Made by a program: the position numbers and the translations under genes. Of a stretch of DNA of 64,000 nucleotides, positions 53,535 to 63,546 are shown piece after piece. This stretch comes from Streptomyces smyrnaeus (GTDB lineage Bacteria; Actinomycetota; Actinomycetes; Streptomycetales; Streptomycetaceae), in the NCBI RefSeq assembly GCF_017676345.1, contig NZ_JAFFZM010000027.1:1-64000 (forward strand). Direction: 5' to 3'. Numbering within the stretch: position 1 is the first letter of the stretch; each line of letters opens with the position of its first letter. Under the pieces are notes generated by a model. It did not search any database. It saw nothing but the letters and a program-made list of their open reading frames with translations, and was not told the origin of the DNA.

Positions 53535-55900
53535 GTGTCGGGGTGTGTTGGCCGGGGGGATCGGTCGCCGTGGGGGAAGGCGTTGGAGCGCCGTGGTGTG
53601 GTGTATCCGCTGTTGTTCCATCTGCTGGACAGCGCGGCGATTGCTGGTGGGCTGTGGGATCGCTTCCTGTCTTCGAATCAGCGGGTGTGGATTGCCCGGG
53701 GGCTGGGTGTTCCGCAGGGGGTGGCTCGGGGGCTGGTGGCTTTTTGGGCTGGGTTGCATGACTTGGGGAAGCTGACGCCTGGTTTTCAGCAGTGTGCCCC
53801 GGGGGCGTATAGGACGGTGAGTCGTGCGCTGCGGGGGGATGCGGGGGATGTCGAGCGGGTGGGGCATGCGCGGGCGTCCATGTTCACGGCGTTCGGGCCG
53901 CTGGTGGAGTTGGGGTACGGGGACGACGCGCTTGACGGTGCGGCGGCGGGTGTCGCGGGGATCCTCGGTGGTCATCATGGGCGTTTCCAGCAGGCGGACC
54001 CGTTGTTCCTTGCGTCGGCCGATTGTGTGGCGGGGCTGGGTGGCGCCAGCTGGGATCGTCTGCGGCGGGAGTATGTCGCCCTCGTGCACGAGCAGGTGGG
54101 CGGACCGAGGGCGCCGCAGCAGGTGCCTGCTGCGGTGGGGGTGCTGGTGACGGGGCTGGTGATCCTTGCGGACTGGCTGGCGAGTCAGGAGGACTACTGG
54201 CTGGCCAAGGACGTGTCCGAGAAGGCTACGGCCGGGTTGCATTTCCGGGGGGCGGTGCGCAGTGCGGGAGAGGTGATCGAGCAGGCGGGTCTGGCCAGGG
54301 AGGATCTGGAGCGGCTGCCGTTTGCGGAGCTGCACCAGGTCCCAGAGCCCAATCCGCTTCAGCGATCGGTGATGGTGGAGTTGCCGGCTGCGGTGCGGGG
54401 CGCGGGCATTTTGGTGGTGACCGCTGCTCCGGGGGACGGTAAGACTGAGACGGCGCTGGAGGCGGAGCGGGTTCTCTCCCAGGCGGCGGGGACGCGTGGT
54501 GTGTGTTTTGTGCTGCCGACGATGGCGACGAGTGATGAGATGTACAAGCGGGTTGCCACGGCGGTCGCCCGCCAGTCTCCAGAAGGCGCCTTGGCGGTCA
54601 CGTTGACGCACAGCATGGCGTGGCTGAATGAGGCATACGGGGACGCGGAACTGGCCCCTGGCAGTCGGGTGGTCAGCCATGAGGAGCTGGAGGACGTCCC
54701 GGCGGCTGCGGAGTGGGAGCGGGCCAGGCCGGGGGCGTGGCTGCGCGGGTCGAAGAGGGCGCTGCTGGCGCAGTATGCGGTGGGGACGTTCGACCAGGCG
54801 CTGCTGTCTGTCCTTCCGGTGCGGCACAACAGTCTGCGGCTGCTGGGGCTGACGGGGAAGACGTTCGTGGTGGATGAGGCTCATGCGTATGAGCCCTACG
54901 AGCGGGAGTTGTTGCAGCGGCTGTTGTCGTGGCTGGGGCGGTTCGGCTGCCCGGTGGTGTTGTTGTCGGCGACGCTGCCCAGCACGGCGGGGGACCAGCT
55001 GGTGCGCGCCTATCTGCGAGGCGCGGGCTGGAAGAAGCGGCAGTTGAAGGGCCGGTCTTTTCAGTCGGCTTATCCCGGGTGGCTGTTCGTGGATGCGCAG
55101 ACGGCCGAAGCGACGCCGATGTCGCCTCGACGCCAGGAACAGCACCAGGAGCATCGGGCCGCCCGCCTGTCGGTGTGTGTGGAGCCGGTCAGCCACCGTT
55201 TGCCCCAGGATGCGGGGCGCCTGGCGGCGGTCGGGTGGGAGTTGGCTCCTTTGGTGGAGGGCCAGGGGTCTGCTGCGGTGGTGTGCTCCACGGTGGCGGA
55301 CGCGCAGGCCACCTACCTCCACCTGCGGGACCGGACGGTGGTGGTGGCGACCCAGGTGATCGAGCAGTCACTCGATCTGGATGTCGATCTGCTCATCAGC
55401 GATCTGGCCCCCCCTGTCGCAGCTGTTGCAGCGCGCGGGACGCTGCTGGCGGCACGAGGACTTCTGGCAGCGCTCCGGCTGCCCCGACCACTACCGGACC
55501 CGGCCGGCATGGGCGGACGGGCCCAGGCTGGTCGTGCTCAACCCTCTGGACGGGGAGCAGGAGCTGCCCAAGCACTGGGGCAGCGTCTATCCCGCCTACC
55601 TGCTCTCGGCCACTGTCGAGGCCCTGGAGGAGCAGCCCGGCGGGTGGGTCGACATCCCCGGTGAGGTTCAGCGTCTGGTTGAACGGGTGCATGTGAAGGT
55701 GCCGGCCGGGGCGGAGGAGAAGCGCTACGAGCAGTACCTGCGCCTCCAGGGCGATCTCATGGCGCAGGAGCATGTGGGGCGGTGTGCGGCGGTGCCCGGC
55801 CCCAGGGCGTTGCAGGGGCTGCACGAGATGCACCGGGAGACGCTGGATGAGGTGCAGGCGGCGACCCGGCTGGGAGCCGACTCGGTCACCGGGCGGCAGC
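53535..55900 (+). pseudogene. cas3: second type I-E cas3, decayed
   Basis: The HD part (HLLDSA, HDLGK, GGHHG) and helicase half one (APGDGKTETA near 296, VDEAHAYEPY near 445, LLSATLPS) look intact. Then ~50 residues are missing between ATYLHLRDR and TVVVATQVIEQSLDLD, so part of RecA2 is deleted. A run of seven C at 55408-55414 shifts the frame in DLAP; the +1 frame continues LSQLLQRAGRCWRHEDFWQR and on to ATRLGADSV, where an IS481 remnant truncates it. No other cas gene follows. It was once the cas3 of a second type I-E locus, or a duplicate, and is not functional now. Confidence 0.88.
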
Positions 55901-55904
55901 TCTT

Positions 55905-56420
55905 CCGTGCAGTGATCGTAGCCTGCCTGTTCTGGTTCCCTGCGGCACGTCCGACCGTCCGCCAGCCGCCTCCGTCGGGGATGTTGCCAAGTTTTTTGAT
56001 GTCGACGTGGACGAGTTCGCCAGGCCGGTCTCGTTCGTAGCGACGGACCACGCGGCCGGTGGGGCGATCGAGCCAGGCCAGCCGGTTCAGCCCATGCCGC
56101 AGCAGGATCCGGTGCACCGTGGAGGCCGGCACGCCCAGGATCGGCCCGATACGGGCCGGGCCCAGGTTCCGGCTCCTGCGCAGCCGGCACACCCGGTCCT
56201 CCAGCGCCGTGCTGGTGCGGTGCGGTGTGGTCATCGGGCGGCTGGAGCGGTCCTCCAGGTCGGCCTCGCCTTCGGAGCGCCACCGCCGCAACCACTTGTG
56301 ACCGGTGGCTCGGGAGACGCCCATCTCAGCAGCCACATGGGCCACCGGGCGTCCGGCTCGGACACGGTCGACCAACAGCCGCCTGCCATGCACGGTCAGC
56401 CGGGCATTACGGTGGGACAC
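55905..56420 (-). mobile_element. IS481-family transposase, 5' half
   Basis: The N-terminal half is well kept: MSHRNARLTVHGRRLLVDRV, ARPVAHVAAEMGVSRATGHK-like HTH, RRSRNLGPARIGPILGVPAS and LVHVDIKKLGNIPDGGGWRT (first catalytic Asp in HVD). Homology stops at GNQNRQATIT, where it meets the cas3 remnant; the rest of the DDE domain is gone. A GGCAGTCCTTAGACAG region right of the start (56440-56460) is where the left inverted repeat would be expected. It is not autonomous. Confidence 0.8.
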
Positions 56421-56522
56421 GAAGACCTCCCTGCGGGGCAGTCCTTAGACAGCTCCACCACAGCGGAGGTCTTCGCCATGATCAAGACCCGCGCGTGCCA
56501 ACAACGCTCGTGATCAATACAC

Positions 56523-56753
56523 CTAGCGAGGTGGAGCACTGCCCATCAGTGTGGCCGGGACTGCGGTCTGCTCGGGAGTGCAGATGCGGCACAGACTGTA
56601 CCGGCTACCGTCCCGGGGGCCGATGCGCTCCTTGAGCCAGGATGCCGCTTCGGCAGGTCCCATCATGCGCATGAGCATCGCCCACCCGGAGTTGAGGCCG
56701 CCACGCTTCCTGAACCGGGTGGGCTCATAGGGCCCGCGTTTCGATCGGCTCAC
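56523..56753 (-). CDS. small hypothetical protein
   Basis: 76 residues from GTG 56753: VSRSKRGPYEPTRFRKRGGL, NSGWAMLMRMMGPAEAASWL, KERIGPRDGSRYSLCRICTP. Basic N-terminus and a CxxC at the end. The ribosome site is poor. Family not recognised. Confidence 0.4.
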   Translation of the reverse strand: MSRSKRGPYEPTRFRKRGGLNSGWAMLMRMMGPAEAASWLKERIGPRDGSRYSLCRICTPEQTAVPATLMGSAPPR

Positions 56754-56906
56754 ACCTTCGTGGCTTGACCCAAACGAGTGAAAACCATGACCTGGGGGCT
56801 CTCAGCATGGTGTCGCATCCGACACTGATCCGACATCAGTCCTGAGGCACGAAACTTAGGGCCTCATGTAGGAAGGCAGCTGTCAGTTGCCGGGTGCCGG
56901 GCTGTG

Positions 56907-57212
56907 CTATAGACCTGCGATCCATCCCTTCTTGCCCTTGAGGTGGCCGCTCTTGACCTTGATGTACGACCACACCCCGGCATGGCAGGGGCTGTAGAAG
57001 CGGGTGCCCTTGTAGACCAGTCCGCGGCTTCGGGAATCCTGGTCGGGAGCCACCCGCAGGTGGTAGGTCACATCCGCGCGGCTGTGCCACGACACCCACC
57101 GCTTGCAGGCCTTCGATCCCACCGCCGCTGCCGTCGGCGCCGTGCCCACCATGCCACCGAGTACAACAGCCCCCAGTACAGCGCCTGTGACCGCCGTGTG
57201 CCTACGCCGCAT
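56907..57212 (-). CDS. small secreted protein, SH3-like
   Basis: 101 residues with a signal peptide (MRRRHTAVTGAVLGAVVLGG, Ala-rich cleavage region at ~30). The mature part (ADVTYHLRVAPDQDSRSRGL, YKGTRFYSPCHAGVWSYIKV, HLKGKKGWIAGL) looks like a bacterial SH3 domain with two Cys that may pair. Such proteins bind cell wall or are of unknown use. Confident as a secreted protein, less so as SH3. Confidence 0.65.
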   Translation of the reverse strand: MRRRHTAVTGAVLGAVVLGGMVGTAPTAAAVGSKACKRWVSWHSRADVTYHLRVAPDQDSRSRGLVYKGTRFYSPCHAGVWSYIKVKSGHLKGKKGWIAGL

Positions 57213-57381
57213 CTCTCACCCTCCCGCTTTCCTGGCCCCCGCCCTGCAGCGGGCGGCACCAGGACCAACGAGCCCGCAGCAGGCCGGCAACGTCCACCGA
57301 AAGGGTCGCCCCTACAGGCGGGTGCCCGGGCAGGCTGCGCGAGGTGCCGGCCGGTGTCTGCCGGCGCACGGAGCCGGGCCA

Positions 57382-57585
57382 TCAACGGGGCCGGTAGCTG
57401 CGCCGTCCGTATGGCGCCTCCTGAACGAGTGCCCCGCACTTGATCAGGCGCCGGATGTGGTGGTGAACAGTGGAGACATTCACCCCGAACCGCTCTCCGA
57501 TCTCCTTGAGAGTCGGGGCCTGTCCGTCTTCGATGATCGCCTCGCGAATGCAGCGCAGGATCTGCTCCTGCCGGTCGCCTGCGCA
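57382..57585 (-). pseudogene. LexA-like winged-helix fragment
   Basis: The frame reads GDRQEQILRCIREAIIEDGQ, APTLKEIGERFGVNVSTVHH, HIRRLIKCGALVQEAPYGRR, stop 57382. This is the DNA-binding half of LexA or a LexA-like regulator (P-T-x-x-E-I, S-x-x-T-V-x-H-H). There is no start: a TGA is at 57586-57588, right where the Lrp-like fragment on the other strand begins. It is an N-terminally cut piece. Confidence 0.65.
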
Positions 57586-58400
57586 TCACCGCCCTGCCCG
57601 GCGGGCCGCGGACGGGACCCACCGGCTGGCTGCTGCGCATCACCTGCGCGCCGGATGCTTCCGCCAAGATCGCCGACGCGCTGGCGCGCCGACCGGACAC
57701 CGCCTGGGTCGCCCTCGCCTCCGGCGGCACCGAACTGCACTGCGCCCTGCAGGGCCAGACCCCGGGTGAGGACAACGCCCTGCTGCTGGACAAGCTCCCC
57801 CACACCCCGCGCGTCGTGGCCGTCGGCGCCTACCGCCTGCTGCACGCCTTCGCCGGCGCCTCCGAAGCCTGGAACCTGCCCGCCGCCCCTCCAGGCGAGA
57901 CAGAGCCGGGCGACCGGACCGAAGCGCCCGCCCTCAAGGCAGCCCACCCCGCTGCCCTAGACGCGGTCGACAAACAGCTCCTGGCCGCACTCGCCCCAGA
58001 CGGCCGCGCCACCGCGACCGACCTCGCCCGCGCCACCGGCCGCTCCCCCGCCGCCGTCACCCGCCGCCTGGAGCGCCTGCGCGCGGCCGGAGGCGTGCGC
58101 TTCGCCGTCGAGTTCCCACCCGAACGCCTCGACTACCACCTGCTGGTCCGCTTCTGGGTGCACGCGGACCCGGGCCGGCTCGGCGCCGTCGGAACCGCCC
58201 TCGCCGCCCACTCGGAGATCCCCTACGTCGCCGCTACCACCGGCGTCTCCAACCTGGTCGCCACCGGCATGTTCCGCGACGGCGCGGAGCTGTACGACTT
58301 CCTCGACCGCCGCATCGGCGCCCTCCCCGGCGTGCAGTCCATCGAGACCACCCCCATCCTCCGCGAGGTCAAACGCCTCACCAGCCGCACCCCGCGCTGA
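57579..58400 (+). pseudogene. Lrp/AsnC-family regulator lacking its first helix-turn-helix
   Basis: Open frame from the junction at ~57579: WLLRITCAPDASAKIADALA, WVALASGGTELHCALQGQTP, LPHTPRVVAVGAYRLLHAFA, then a second HTH (DAVDKQLLAALAPDGRATAT, DLARATGRSPAAVTRRLERL) and a second ligand-binding RAM domain (LLVRFWVHADPGRLGAVGTA, YDFLDRRIGALPGVQSIETT). Double-length Lrp proteins of this kind normally have a first HTH that is missing here. The first in-frame start is GTG 57816, giving a single-HTH protein of 194 residues that could still work. Convergent with the MFS gene. Confidence 0.75.
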
Positions 58401-58441
58401 CGCCTGCCCCGGCCAACGTCGTGGCAGGAGCGTGGGAGTGG

Positions 58442-59938
58442 TCAGTCGGCCTGGTTGGTGGCCCGCTTGGGCAGGCAGAACATCAAGACCCACATCAGTG
58501 CGATGAGGCTGCCGACCCACCACAGCACGGTGACGAACGCGTCGCGGTTGAGTGCGGCGTCGGGCGAGCCGTTGGTGGTCGAGAAGAACACCAGGGCGGT
58601 CAGCGCCGTGCCCAGCGCGATGCCCAGGTGCATGGCGGTGTTGAACAGGCCCGAAGCGGCCCCCGCGTCCTCGTGCGGGACTTTGGCGAGGGTCATGTCG
58701 GCGAGCGGGCCGCTGACCATGCCGAGACCGAACCCGATCAGGATCACCGCAGTGGTCATCCCCAGCAGGGTCAGGTCCGCCTGGCCTGCGGCGATCTGAA
58801 GTCCGTAGCCGCCCATCGCGGTGATGGTGATGAGGGTTCCGGTCTGGGGCAGGCGGCGGGCGAAGCGCCCAGCACTCTTCGCGGCGATCGTCGCGCCGGC
58901 CAGCTCGCCGATGGACAGCAGCACGAACGCGATGGCCGCCTGGATGGGGCTCATGCCCAGACCACGCTGGAGGAAGAGGGTCCAGGTCATGAAGAACAGC
59001 CCGCACAGCAGACCGTGCACGAGCTGCGCGGCCGTGCCGCCGGAGAACGGGCGGCCCCGGAAGAGCGGCAGGGGCAGCAGGGGCGCGTTGCCCTGCTTGC
59101 GCTGCTGATGGTGCAGAAACACACCCAGCGCCAGGACGCCGGCGGCGAGCAGGGCGAAGCACCACAGCGGCCAGTGGTGCACGTGGCCCTCGGAGAGCGG
59201 GAAGACGGTCAGGATGATGGCCAGTGCGGACAGCAGCATGCCGGTCAGGTCGAGGCGGTCGGCCTTCTTCGCGGTCGATTCGGGGATGAAGCGGCGTCCC
59301 AGGAGGATGACGGCGAGGCCGACGGGCACGTTGATCAGGAAGATCGGCCGCCAGGAAAGTCCGAAGAGGTCGGCCTCGGTGAGCAGGCCGCCCATGACCG
59401 GCCCCAGGACGTTGGCGATCGACAGGACGGCCCCGTAGAGGCCGAAGGCCCTGCTGCGGTTCTTTCCTTCGAGGGTGACGTGGAGGGTGGCTAGAAGCTG
59501 CGGGATCATCACCGCGACGCCGATGCCCTGGAGCGCGCGGGCGCCGATCAGGACGCCCGGCCCGGCCGCGAGGCCGCACAGCAGTGAGGCCGTGGTGAAC
59601 ACGGCGGCGCCCGTCAGGAGGAGCCTGCGCCGCCCGTAGAGGTCGCCGAGCCGTCCGCCGGTGATCAGCCCGATGGCGACGGGCAGGGAATAGCTGGTGG
59701 TCAGCCACTGCAAGGCGTCCGGCCCGGCACCGGTCGTCGACTGGATGGCGGGCAGCGCGGTCAGCACGACCGACTGGTCGAGGATGTCCATGAGCTCAGC
59801 GGTCAGCAGCACCAGGAGAGCGATCCGGGCCGCGAAGCCCATCTTCGACGATCCAGGTGCCGGGTGGGCCGGGCGTGAGGCTGAGGCCGGGGTGGGGGTG
59901 GTGTGCTGCGGCTCGTTGCCGAGCGCAGAGGAAGACAC
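58442..59938 (-). CDS. DHA2-type MFS drug/metabolite transporter (14 helices)
   Basis: 498 residues from GTG 59938 (AGGAG about ten bases upstream). MFS motif A GGRLGDLYGRRRLLL, ARALQGIGVAVMIPQ, motif C-like GPVMGGLLTEADLFGLSWRP and FLINVPVGLAVILLG follow in the order of the EmrB/QacA family, with repeated membrane helices to the C-terminus. It should export small hydrophobic compounds using the proton gradient. The Lrp-like gene, convergent, may once have regulated it. Confidence 0.92.
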   Translation of the reverse strand: MSSSALGNEPQHTTPTPASASRPAHPAPGSSKMGFAARIALLVLLTAELMDILDQSVVLTALPAIQSTTGAGPDALQWLTTSYSLPVAIGLITGGRLGDLYGRRRLLLTGAAVFTTASLLCGLAAGPGVLIGARALQGIGVAVMIPQLLATLHVTLEGKNRSRAFGLYGAVLSIANVLGPVMGGLLTEADLFGLSWRPIFLINVPVGLAVILLGRRFIPESTAKKADRLDLTGMLLSALAIILTVFPLSEGHVHHWPLWCFALLAAGVLALGVFLHHQQRKQGNAPLLPLPLFRGRPFSGGTAAQLVHGLLCGLFFMTWTLFLQRGLGMSPIQAAIAFVLLSIGELAGATIAAKSAGRFARRLPQTGTLITITAMGGYGLQIAAGQADLTLLGMTTAVILIGFGLGMVSGPLADMTLAKVPHEDAGAASGLFNTAMHLGIALGTALTALVFFSTTNGSPDAALNRDAFVTVLWWVGSLIALMWVLMFCLPKRATNQAD

Positions 59939-60269
59939 GAGAGGGGACTCCTGATCCGAAAGGAATCGGGGAGCCCTGCCGACAGCCGCACCAGGGCTGG
60001 ACAGCACGAAACCCGGGGCAGACGGCAGAGCTGCACCCGGGAAAGACAAAAAACTGCGGGGTGGGTGACGCAACTCAGGCCAGCGCGACGTCCGCCCCCG
60101 AACACGTGCGACACATCAGCACGCGGGGAACACGGACGACTACATGGCCTGGTTGATAAGACGTCACCTCAAGATCGACATACAGAAGGAACAGGGTCGC
60201 TGCCACCGACACCTCGGCACAGGAACCCGCCCACGATACGACACCCCTGCACTTCGCCGCACGCCAGGC
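59939..60269. other. upstream region of the MFS gene
   Basis: Holds the MFS promoter; no gene or clear operator found. GC-driven open frames cross it. Confidence 0.4.
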
Positions 60270-60523
60270 AGCGGACCGACCGCCGGCCCGGCCGGTCAGC
60301 GGTCTGGCAAGCTCCGCGTCGACAAGGACTACCATTCCGCCGATTCCCGGGACTGTCTGCGAGAGAGGGGCATTGCCGTCCGCATCGCACAGTCCGGGGC
60401 ATTGGCTCGTCCGAAAGGCTCGGACGGCGCCGCTGGAATATCGGACGCTCCATCGCCTGGCTGTTCGGCACAGGGCACGTCACCCGTTCGGCCAGGCTGG
60501 AATGCGGCGGACGGTCATCCTGA
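60270..60523 (+). pseudogene. IS5-type transposase remnant, frameshifted
   Basis: One frame has GKLRVDKDYHSADSRDCLRE and RGIAVRIAQSG, the other GIGSSERLGRRRWNIGRSIA and WLFGT. Together they spell the IS5 C-terminal region (K-L-x-x-D-K-x-Y, then G-R-x-R-W-x-I-E/G-R). No full transposase or inverted repeats. Confidence 0.65.
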
Positions 60524-60605
60524 CGAGTCTGAAGACATCCGTCGAGCGGCCGCCGCCCTGTTGAGGGTCCGCTGCCCCGGGCTACCCCCGAAAGGGATTG
60601 ATCAT

Positions 60606-61100
60606 ATGGTGCACTGGCTGAGAAGGATGATGGCGGCCGCCGTTGTCGCGGTGTCGCTATGTGCGGGGCTGGCTCCTGCGGCTGACGCGGAGCAGGGTTC
60701 GGGACCGCAGTCAGGTACCCAGACCGCGAGCGTCTACATCAGGAACAACACCAACTGCACGTTGGTTCGCGAAAGGTACGGGCTGTACTACCACAACGTC
60801 TTCTGGGGCAAGGAGCCACCAGCACGTCTCGGCCCGTACGACGAGGCCGACTTCTGGGCCTACCAGTCGACCCGCGTTGCGGGATACGTCCACTACCGGA
60901 CGGAGAACTGCTCCGAATGGAAGGAAAACCTAAAGGCGCAATTCGAGTTTGACCATCTGAAGGGGCGCGACCCCATCTACAGCTTCCTGAAAACCTCTCC
61001 CGAGTTCTTCGAGGACGTCGGTGGCTATACCACCAACTACAAGCGCGTCAAGTCCGGTGACAACTCTGAGGTGGAAGTTTACTACCATCTCGACACCTGA
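60606..61100 (+). CDS. secreted aegerolysin-like (ET79-type) protein
   Basis: 164 residues with a signal peptide (MVHWLRRMMAAAVVAVSLCA, cleavage near ADA). The mature part has ASVYIRNNTNCTLVRERYGL, FWGKEPPARLGPYDEADFWA and AGYVHYRTENC, matching the beta-sandwich layout of aegerolysins and 'crystal protein ET79' relatives (NNTNCTL, L..G.W...P...I.P, G.V.Y.T). Aegerolysins bind membrane lipids and can form pores with partners; no MACPF partner is nearby. Moderately sure. Confidence 0.6.
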   Translation: MVHWLRRMMAAAVVAVSLCAGLAPAADAEQGSGPQSGTQTASVYIRNNTNCTLVRERYGLYYHNVFWGKEPPARLGPYDEADFWAYQSTRVAGYVHYRTENCSEWKENLKAQFEFDHLKGRDPIYSFLKTSPEFFEDVGGYTTNYKRVKSGDNSEVEVYYHLDT

Positions 61101-61306
61101 CTTTCTCTGGGAACCCGCTCTGGCCGACGAATCCGGCCGGGTCCCCTTCAGTGTCCCGGGGCGCGCTGGCGTCGGGCACCGTTTTCGCGAGGGTGGTCGG
61201 CGTATGACTGGGCGGGGATTTCGCGTATGCCAGCGGGTCGTGTGCCACGTGGCGTACGGGGGGCAACGGACCGCCTCGGCGCCCCATCCCCGGCCCTCCG
61301 AGGGGC

Positions 61307-62215
61307 TCAAGTATAAGCGCAGACAACGCGCAGCCCCAGGTGTCGCACATCCCCACTGGTGTGGGTTGCTGACGCGACCCAGCCGACAGGACTGCCCCGT
61401 GTGTCGGGAATCGAGGGGTAGGACTCGTTCAGCCAGCTACGGATTCGCGACGGGTCCACTGCCGCGCCGCCGCTGAGGGCCGTTTTCCCCGGCGTACACG
61501 GGGCTTCCTCCCTGACCTGCTGCTGCGTGGGGAAGTCGAAGCCGAAAGCGCGCACTTCCCAGCCCGATAGAAAATCGGCACACAGCGCGACGATATGCAC
61601 GTCTCGCGGGAAGCCATCCGTGTTGTAGACGCCTGCCTCCCAACCCCAGACGTTGCCGCCCTCGGGCTCGGGACCCGACGCCTTCGCCATGACCCCATAG
61701 GACCCCTTGGGCACATACACCCCGCCGCCCAGAAGGAACTTCCGGCCCCCGCAACCGGTTGCCCAGGTCGCGCTTCCGCCCTCTTTCACCTTTCGAGGGC
61801 TGATCCGCATCTCATAACCCGGCGGTGGATCAACGCAGTTTGCCGTGTAACGGATTTTGAGCGCCTGCTTCCCCCGGTTGACCACCTGTGCGTACCACGA
61901 GGACCGCCCATCGACGGTGCGGGGAGCGGCCTGATGCACGAACATGGGCTGGGCCCGGTCTGTCCCGCCGACCACGTTCACGCCGCCGCCTAGAGCTACC
62001 TTTCCTGCCGGGCACGGCACGTCCATCTCCACGATCCGCTGCACAGGCGCCGTTCCGTTCCGCTGCACGACCTCGAACCCGGTCAGTCGCGGATCCCCCG
62101 CAGACACGGAGGTGGCGGGCTGCCCAGCCAGCACGAGCACGCCGACGAGTCCAGCCACCGCCAGCGCGGCCCTGCCCGGCATCGAGCCAAAACCTGGGAG
62201 ATTAAGCGGCCTCAC
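61307..62215 (-). CDS. secreted protein with repeated strand/Cys units
   Basis: 302 residues from GTG 62215 (AAGGGG 6-7 bases upstream). A signal peptide (AALAVAGLVGVLVLAGQPAT) precedes a mature part with three similar segments: VPCPAGKVALGGGVNV, GCGGRKFLLGGGVYVPKG and CTPGKTALSGGAAVDPS, each followed by WYAQV-, WEAGV- or WVASA-type strands and a Cys-ended block (NCVDPP, LCADF, VVCAYT). This internal repeat is typical of Streptomyces secreted proteins of unknown use. Confidence 0.7.
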   Translation of the reverse strand: MRPLNLPGFGSMPGRAALAVAGLVGVLVLAGQPATSVSAGDPRLTGFEVVQRNGTAPVQRIVEMDVPCPAGKVALGGGVNVVGGTDRAQPMFVHQAAPRTVDGRSSWYAQVVNRGKQALKIRYTANCVDPPPGYEMRISPRKVKEGGSATWATGCGGRKFLLGGGVYVPKGSYGVMAKASGPEPEGGNVWGWEAGVYNTDGFPRDVHIVALCADFLSGWEVRAFGFDFPTQQQVREEAPCTPGKTALSGGAAVDPSRIRSWLNESYPSIPDTRGSPVGWVASATHTSGDVRHLGLRVVCAYT

Positions 62216-62417
62216 GGATGCCCCTTTCCGACAGAAGCAGAACAGCGCGCGACCCGTGCACGCGCGGACCACCTCACACTGATCGTCAACCCCAGGTGGC
62301 GGCGTTCCGGTGCACCCGTGCCGAGCGACCACCGGAACGAGCGACCTGACGCAGAGCCAGTCGACGGCCCACGGAACGAGACAGACGTCGAAAGGATGGC
62401 TCCCACCCTGTCCGGCC

Positions 62418-62497
62418 TTCCTCTATCTGTCGACTCTCCCTGTGGATTCACCGCATGGGCGGTGGCTGTTCGCTACGGGGTCGCCGGTCGCCACCTA
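62418..62497 (+). repeat. right copy of the 80-bp direct repeat
   Basis: Matches 2174-2253 at about 75 of 80 bases in the same orientation. Here it lies between the secreted-protein promoter region and a truncated acetyltransferase. Confidence 0.8.
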
Positions 62498-62509
62498 AGG
62501 GTTGTCCCG

Positions 62510-62990
62510 AAGCCGTGTCCGGCCTGTCACTGTTCACAGATCCCGTGGCCCTCCGCCACGCCGGCACCACCGCCGTGTGGGACCAAGGCCGGGCCCGCCG
62601 CCTGCTCGAAAGACACGCCACCGCCCACGCACAGGGAGGATGCGCCCCATACGCGATCACCCGGCACACGGACGCCACCTGTATCGGCCTCGTCGGGCTG
62701 GCACCCAACGACAGGGACATCCCCGAGTTCGGATGCCTGTTCCCGCGCCGGTGCTGGCGACAGGGATACCTGCGCGAAGCCGCCGCAGCCATCCTGCCAG
62801 CCGCCCAGCGCAACCCGGACATCCCCGAGATCGTCGCGCGCATCGAGTCCGACCACCCCGCACGCCTCGCCAGGGAACGCACCGTCTTCTTCCCTCTTGG
62901 ATTCACCGCCGAAGGGGGGAGCGCTGCCGCCACAGCGGAAGAGTCACGCACCACTACCGATGGTTGTCCGCCTCCTGATCAGCGCTACAG
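62510..62990 (+). pseudogene. GNAT acetyltransferase missing its N-terminus
   Basis: SLFTDPVALRHAGTTAVWDQ, ACAPYAITRHTDATCIGLVG-like, GLAPNDRDIPEFGCLFPRRC and WRQGYLREAAAAILPAAQRN fit a RimJ/RimL-type GNAT from strand beta1 on, and ARERTVFFPLGFTAEG its end. The usual N-terminal strand (ET.RL.LR.) is missing and the frame opens inside the 80-bp repeat, so the gene was cut there. The tail after ~62990 is not family-like. Confidence 0.6.
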
Positions 62991-63278
62991 GCTGTTCACC
63001 GACCTGGTCGCCCACCGCGGCGCACCATGCCGGTCCGGGACCATGGAGTTGCTGCGCACTCCACCACCGGGCGGTGCGCGCCACCCTCTCACCGAAGCAC
63101 GAGGTGGCGGCGCTGGAGAGTCAGTCGGCCGAGGCCGACCTTTCCGGGTCTGCTGGTCGGGCGGAGCCGGTGTCTGCCAGTCGGGTGAACGAACCGCCGG
63201 GGCCGTGGCTGCGGTGGCGGGTGGGTCTTCGGGCACGCACCGTGGAGACCTGTCCTACTTCCTACGCGAGGAGGAATC

Positions 63279-63509
63279 ATGTCTGCTGCGATCGTCGAGT
63301 TCATGGAGGAGCTGGCGACGGACGTCGCCAAGCAGCGCGCGTTCCGTCAGGACCCGGAGCAGTACCTGGCCCACACCCAGCTGTCTCAGCAGCAGCGTCA
63401 GGCCGTACTGTCCGGCCAAGCCCGACCGATCCGGTCGATGATGGCGGAGCACAGCGCGACGCAGGAACAGATGGAACCCGCCATCGTCATGCGTACAGAG
63501 CTGGCCTGA
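63279..63509 (+). CDS. borosin-type RiPP precursor peptide (split system)
   Basis: 76 residues with an excellent ribosome site (GAGGAGG). The first ~50 residues form a helical leader domain: IVEFMEELATDVAKQRAFRQ, DPEQYLAHTQLSQQQRQAVL and SGQARPI. This F-x(n)-D-P-x-x-Y/A-L-x-x-x-x-L-x-x-x-Q/E-x-x-A-x-L-S-G spacing is that of borosin-binding/LigA-like leader domains. The C-terminal core would be in HSATQEQMEPAIVMRTELA. The next gene, 37 bases on, is the matching alpha-N-methyltransferase. Confidence 0.7.
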   Translation: MSAAIVEFMEELATDVAKQRAFRQDPEQYLAHTQLSQQQRQAVLSGQARPIRSMMAEHSATQEQMEPAIVMRTELA

Positions 63510-63546
63510 GTGGACGACACGCAAGTGAAAGAAGGTCGGTGGCCCG

